Assembly: GCA_003551405.1 (NCBI GenBank)
Contig: PUMO01000067.1
Span: 1-7,195 of the forward strand
DNA from: Mollicutes bacterium
Lineage (GTDB): Bacteria; Bacillota_I; Bacilli_A; Izemoplasmatales; Izemoplasmataceae
Length of the DNA: 7,195 nucleotides
Reading direction: 5' to 3'
The notes beneath the pieces are model-generated. The model saw nothing but the letters and a program-made list of their open reading frames with translations, was not told where the DNA came from and did not search any database. This document shows, in pieces, positions 5,534 to 7,195 of this stretch. Positions within the stretch are counted from its first letter, which is position 1. Each line of letters begins with the position of its first letter. The translations under genes were made by a program, and so were the position numbers.

Positions 5534-7195
5534 AATTACTTTTCCAGACGGCAATAAACAATCATACGACGAAGGGGTCACACCACGCAATGTTGCAGGA
5601 AGCATTGCGAGTGGGCTTAAGAAAAAGACAGTGGCGGCTTATGTGGACGGCGCCCTTTATGATTTAAACCGTCCGATTTTTGATGACGCTGAGATTGAGC
5701 TTATCACTAAAGACGACAACAAAGCACTCGAGGTGCTTAATCACTCAACCGCCCACTTGATGGCACAGGCCATTAAACGGCTGTACCCAGACGCACAGTT
5801 TGGTGTGGGCCCTGCGATTAATGAAGGCTTTTATTATGATGTCTCCACCAGTCACACCATAACCAATGAAGACCTTCCCAAAATCGAACAAACCATGAAA
5901 CGCATTGTCAAAGAACAAGAAGAGATCACGCGTGAAGAGGTGTCAAAAGAAGAGGCGCTTGAACGTTTTAGTGATGATCCTTACAAACAAGAGCTCATCA
6001 ACGAACTTGAAGATGGTGAGATCATCTCCATTTATACACAGGGGGAATTTGTGGATCTGTGTCGTGGTGGCCATATCGGCAATACCAAACATATCAAGCA
6101 TTTCAAATTATTGAGCGTTGCAGGCGCGTATTGGCGCGGGGATTCAAACCGCGAGATGCTTCAGCGCATCTATGGCACGAGCTGGTTTACTAAAGAGGAT
6201 CTTGACCATCATCTTGAAGTGCTCAAGGACCGCCGTGAGCGTGATCACAGAAAACTTGGTAAAGAACTTGGCATCTTCATGATTGATTCCACCGCTGGTC
6301 AGGGGTTGCCCATTTGGCTGCCAAACGGGTATACCGTTCGGCGCACCCTTGAAGACTATGTCTATCAAACCGAACGTGAACACGGTTATTTGCATGTTTC
6401 AACCCCTGTGCTCGGAACGCGCAAACTTTATGAAACCAGTGGTCATTTTGATCATTACAGCGACGACATGTTTCCGGTTATGGAAGACAGTGAAGGCGAG
6501 ACCTTTGTGCTTCGTCCGATGAGCTGTCCGCATCACATGATTATTTATAATTCACAGTTACGCAGCTACCGTGACTTACCCATCCGTTATGCGGAAATTG
6601 TCACGCAGCACCGTTATGAGGCTTCCGGTGCACTCAGCGGCCTTGAACGTGTGCGCGCCATGACATTGACCGATTCCCATATTTTTGCACGTAAGGACCA
6701 AATCAAACAAGAAGTACTCGAGGCTTACCGGCTCATCAACAAGGTCATTGATGATTTGGACTTGACCATCGATTTTGTTGAACTCGCCCTAAGAGACTCA
6801 AGCAAAGATAAGTTCCATGATGATGATCAGTTATGGGATGAAGCGGAAGCCACGCTTAAGCAGTTGCTTGATGAAGAAGGCATTGACTATAAGGAAGAAA
6901 AAGGTGAGGCAGCCTTTTATGGACCTAAAATTGATATTCAGGTGCGTACAGCCATGAACCGTGTCATTACGATGAGTACGGTCCAACTCGATTTTCTCTT
7001 GCCGGAACGTTTCGACCTAACTTACATAGGCAATGATGGCAAGAAACATCGTCCGGTGGTTATCCACCGCGGACTTATTTCCACATGGGAACGTCTCATG
7101 AGTATTCTGCTTGAACAATATAAAGGCGCGTTCCCTACTTGGCTTGCGCCACTTCAAATGAAACTGATTCCAGTCAGTCTTGATGCGCACGGTGA
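5526..7195 (+). CDS. thrS: Threonyl-tRNA synthetase (3' end beyond window)
   Basis: Class II synthetase that charges tRNA-Thr and edits mischarged serine. 556 codons are present and the frame is open to the edge; about 85-90 residues are missing, judged from a usual length near 640. Domains: TGS 1-61; editing domain about 62-225 with H73 and H77 (HSTAH) plus C179 and H183 (DLCRGGH), the same set as E. coli H73, H77, C182, H186; catalytic core from about 240 with the zinc ligands C334 (MSCPHH), H385 (TDSHIF) and H514 (VVIHRG), R363 in motif 2 and R523 in motif 3; and the start of the anticodon-binding domain at about 540 (WLAPLQ). Segments such as HRPVVIHRG, RFDLTYIG and GAFPTWLAP recall Staphylococcus ThrRS. 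ATG 5526 follows AGGAGG (5513-5518) by seven bases and overlaps the MazG-like gene by eight, implying coupled translation under T-box control. Confidence 0.98.
   Translation, partial: MIEITFPDGNKQSYDEGVTPRNVAGSIASGLKKKTVAAYVDGALYDLNRPIFDDAEIELITKDDNKALEVLNHSTAHLMAQAIKRLYPDAQFGVGPAINEGFYYDVSTSHTITNEDLPKIEQTMKRIVKEQEEITREEVSKEEALERFSDDPYKQELINELEDGEIISIYTQGEFVDLCRGGHIGNTKHIKHFKLLSVAGAYWRGDSNREMLQRIYGTSWFTKEDLDHHLEVLKDRRERDHRKLGKELGIFMIDSTAGQGLPIWLPNGYTVRRTLEDYVYQTEREHGYLHVSTPVLGTRKLYETSGHFDHYSDDMFPVMEDSEGETFVLRPMSCPHHMIIYNSQLRSYRDLPIRYAEIVTQHRYEASGALSGLERVRAMTLTDSHIFARKDQIKQEVLEAYRLINKVIDDLDLTIDFVELALRDSSKDKFHDDDQLWDEAEATLKQLLDEEGIDYKEEKGEAAFYGPKIDIQVRTAMNRVITMSTVQLDFLLPERFDLTYIGNDGKKHRPVVIHRGLISTWERLMSILLEQYKGAFPTWLAPLQMKLIPVSLDAHG

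Noticed and set aside
5905..6522. Open frames in other phases inside thrS (5905-6114 and 6283-6522 plus, 6144-6395 minus)
   Set aside because: The thrS frame is continuous with every catalytic motif through this region, so these are out-of-frame shadows.
6603..7117. ThrRS motif 2/3 residues that differ from E. coli (for example L381 in place of Q381, STWERL in place of GS-x-ERF)
   Set aside because: From memory, Staphylococcus and Bacillus ThrRS carry similar forms (MTLNDSHIF, HRGVVSTMERF), and all zinc ligands and motif arginines are present, so this is the ordinary Bacillota type.
1..7195. A mobile element, defence system, CRISPR array or other accessory island
   Set aside because: I saw no transposase, integrase, toxin or nuclease domain, no inverted repeats beyond the terminator and leader stems, and no regularly spaced repeats. 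The whole window is a syntenic housekeeping block.

Overview
The window is a compact, entirely plus-strand block of housekeeping genes from a Bacillota genome, most likely a member of the Bacilli in the broad sense (Bacillus/Staphylococcus-like, Erysipelotrichia or Acholeplasma/Haloplasma relatives). The reasons are: the Firmicutes primosome pair DnaB-DnaI; the familiar order polA, mutM, coaE, dnaB, dnaI, thrS; a T-box riboswitch ahead of thrS; and a threonyl-tRNA synthetase whose motifs look like the Staphylococcus/Bacillus type. TGA is a genuine stop codon for at least four genes, so the code-4 mollicutes (Mycoplasma, Spiroplasma) are excluded. Base composition looks moderate, with no visible shift between genes and no insertion sequence, phage, CRISPR, tRNA or rRNA sequence.

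Bases 1-4961 form one tightly packed transcription unit. It opens with the last 20 codons of an upstream gene whose tail matches DNA polymerase I. Next come a cation diffusion facilitator with a zinc-type HD-HD site, a small nitroreductase-family flavoprotein, formamidopyrimidine-DNA glycosylase (mutM, GTG start), dephospho-CoA kinase (coaE), and the helicase-loading proteins DnaB and DnaI. Junctions either overlap by 1-14 bases or leave gaps of 1-9 bases, and I see no internal terminator. DNA repair (polA, mutM) and replication restart/initiation (dnaB, dnaI) dominate. The transporter and nitroreductase sit between polA and mutM, which are often neighbours.

Bases 4962-5215 are the only intergenic stretch and are densely regulatory. 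A near-consensus sigma-A promoter begins one base after the dnaI stop. It is followed by a T-box leader with recognisable Stem I elements, the AAGGTGGTACCGCG T-box and a 10-bp intrinsic terminator. The terminator probably serves both as the amino-acid-controlled switch and as the end of the upstream operon.

Bases 5216-7195 are the T-box-controlled unit: a 105-residue MazG-like nucleotide pyrophosphohydrolase, overlapped by 8 bases by thrS, which runs off the right edge with roughly its last 85-90 residues missing. I see no dramatic new system here. The most interesting point is that a MazG-type NTP pyrophosphohydrolase is placed first behind a threonine-responsive T-box.
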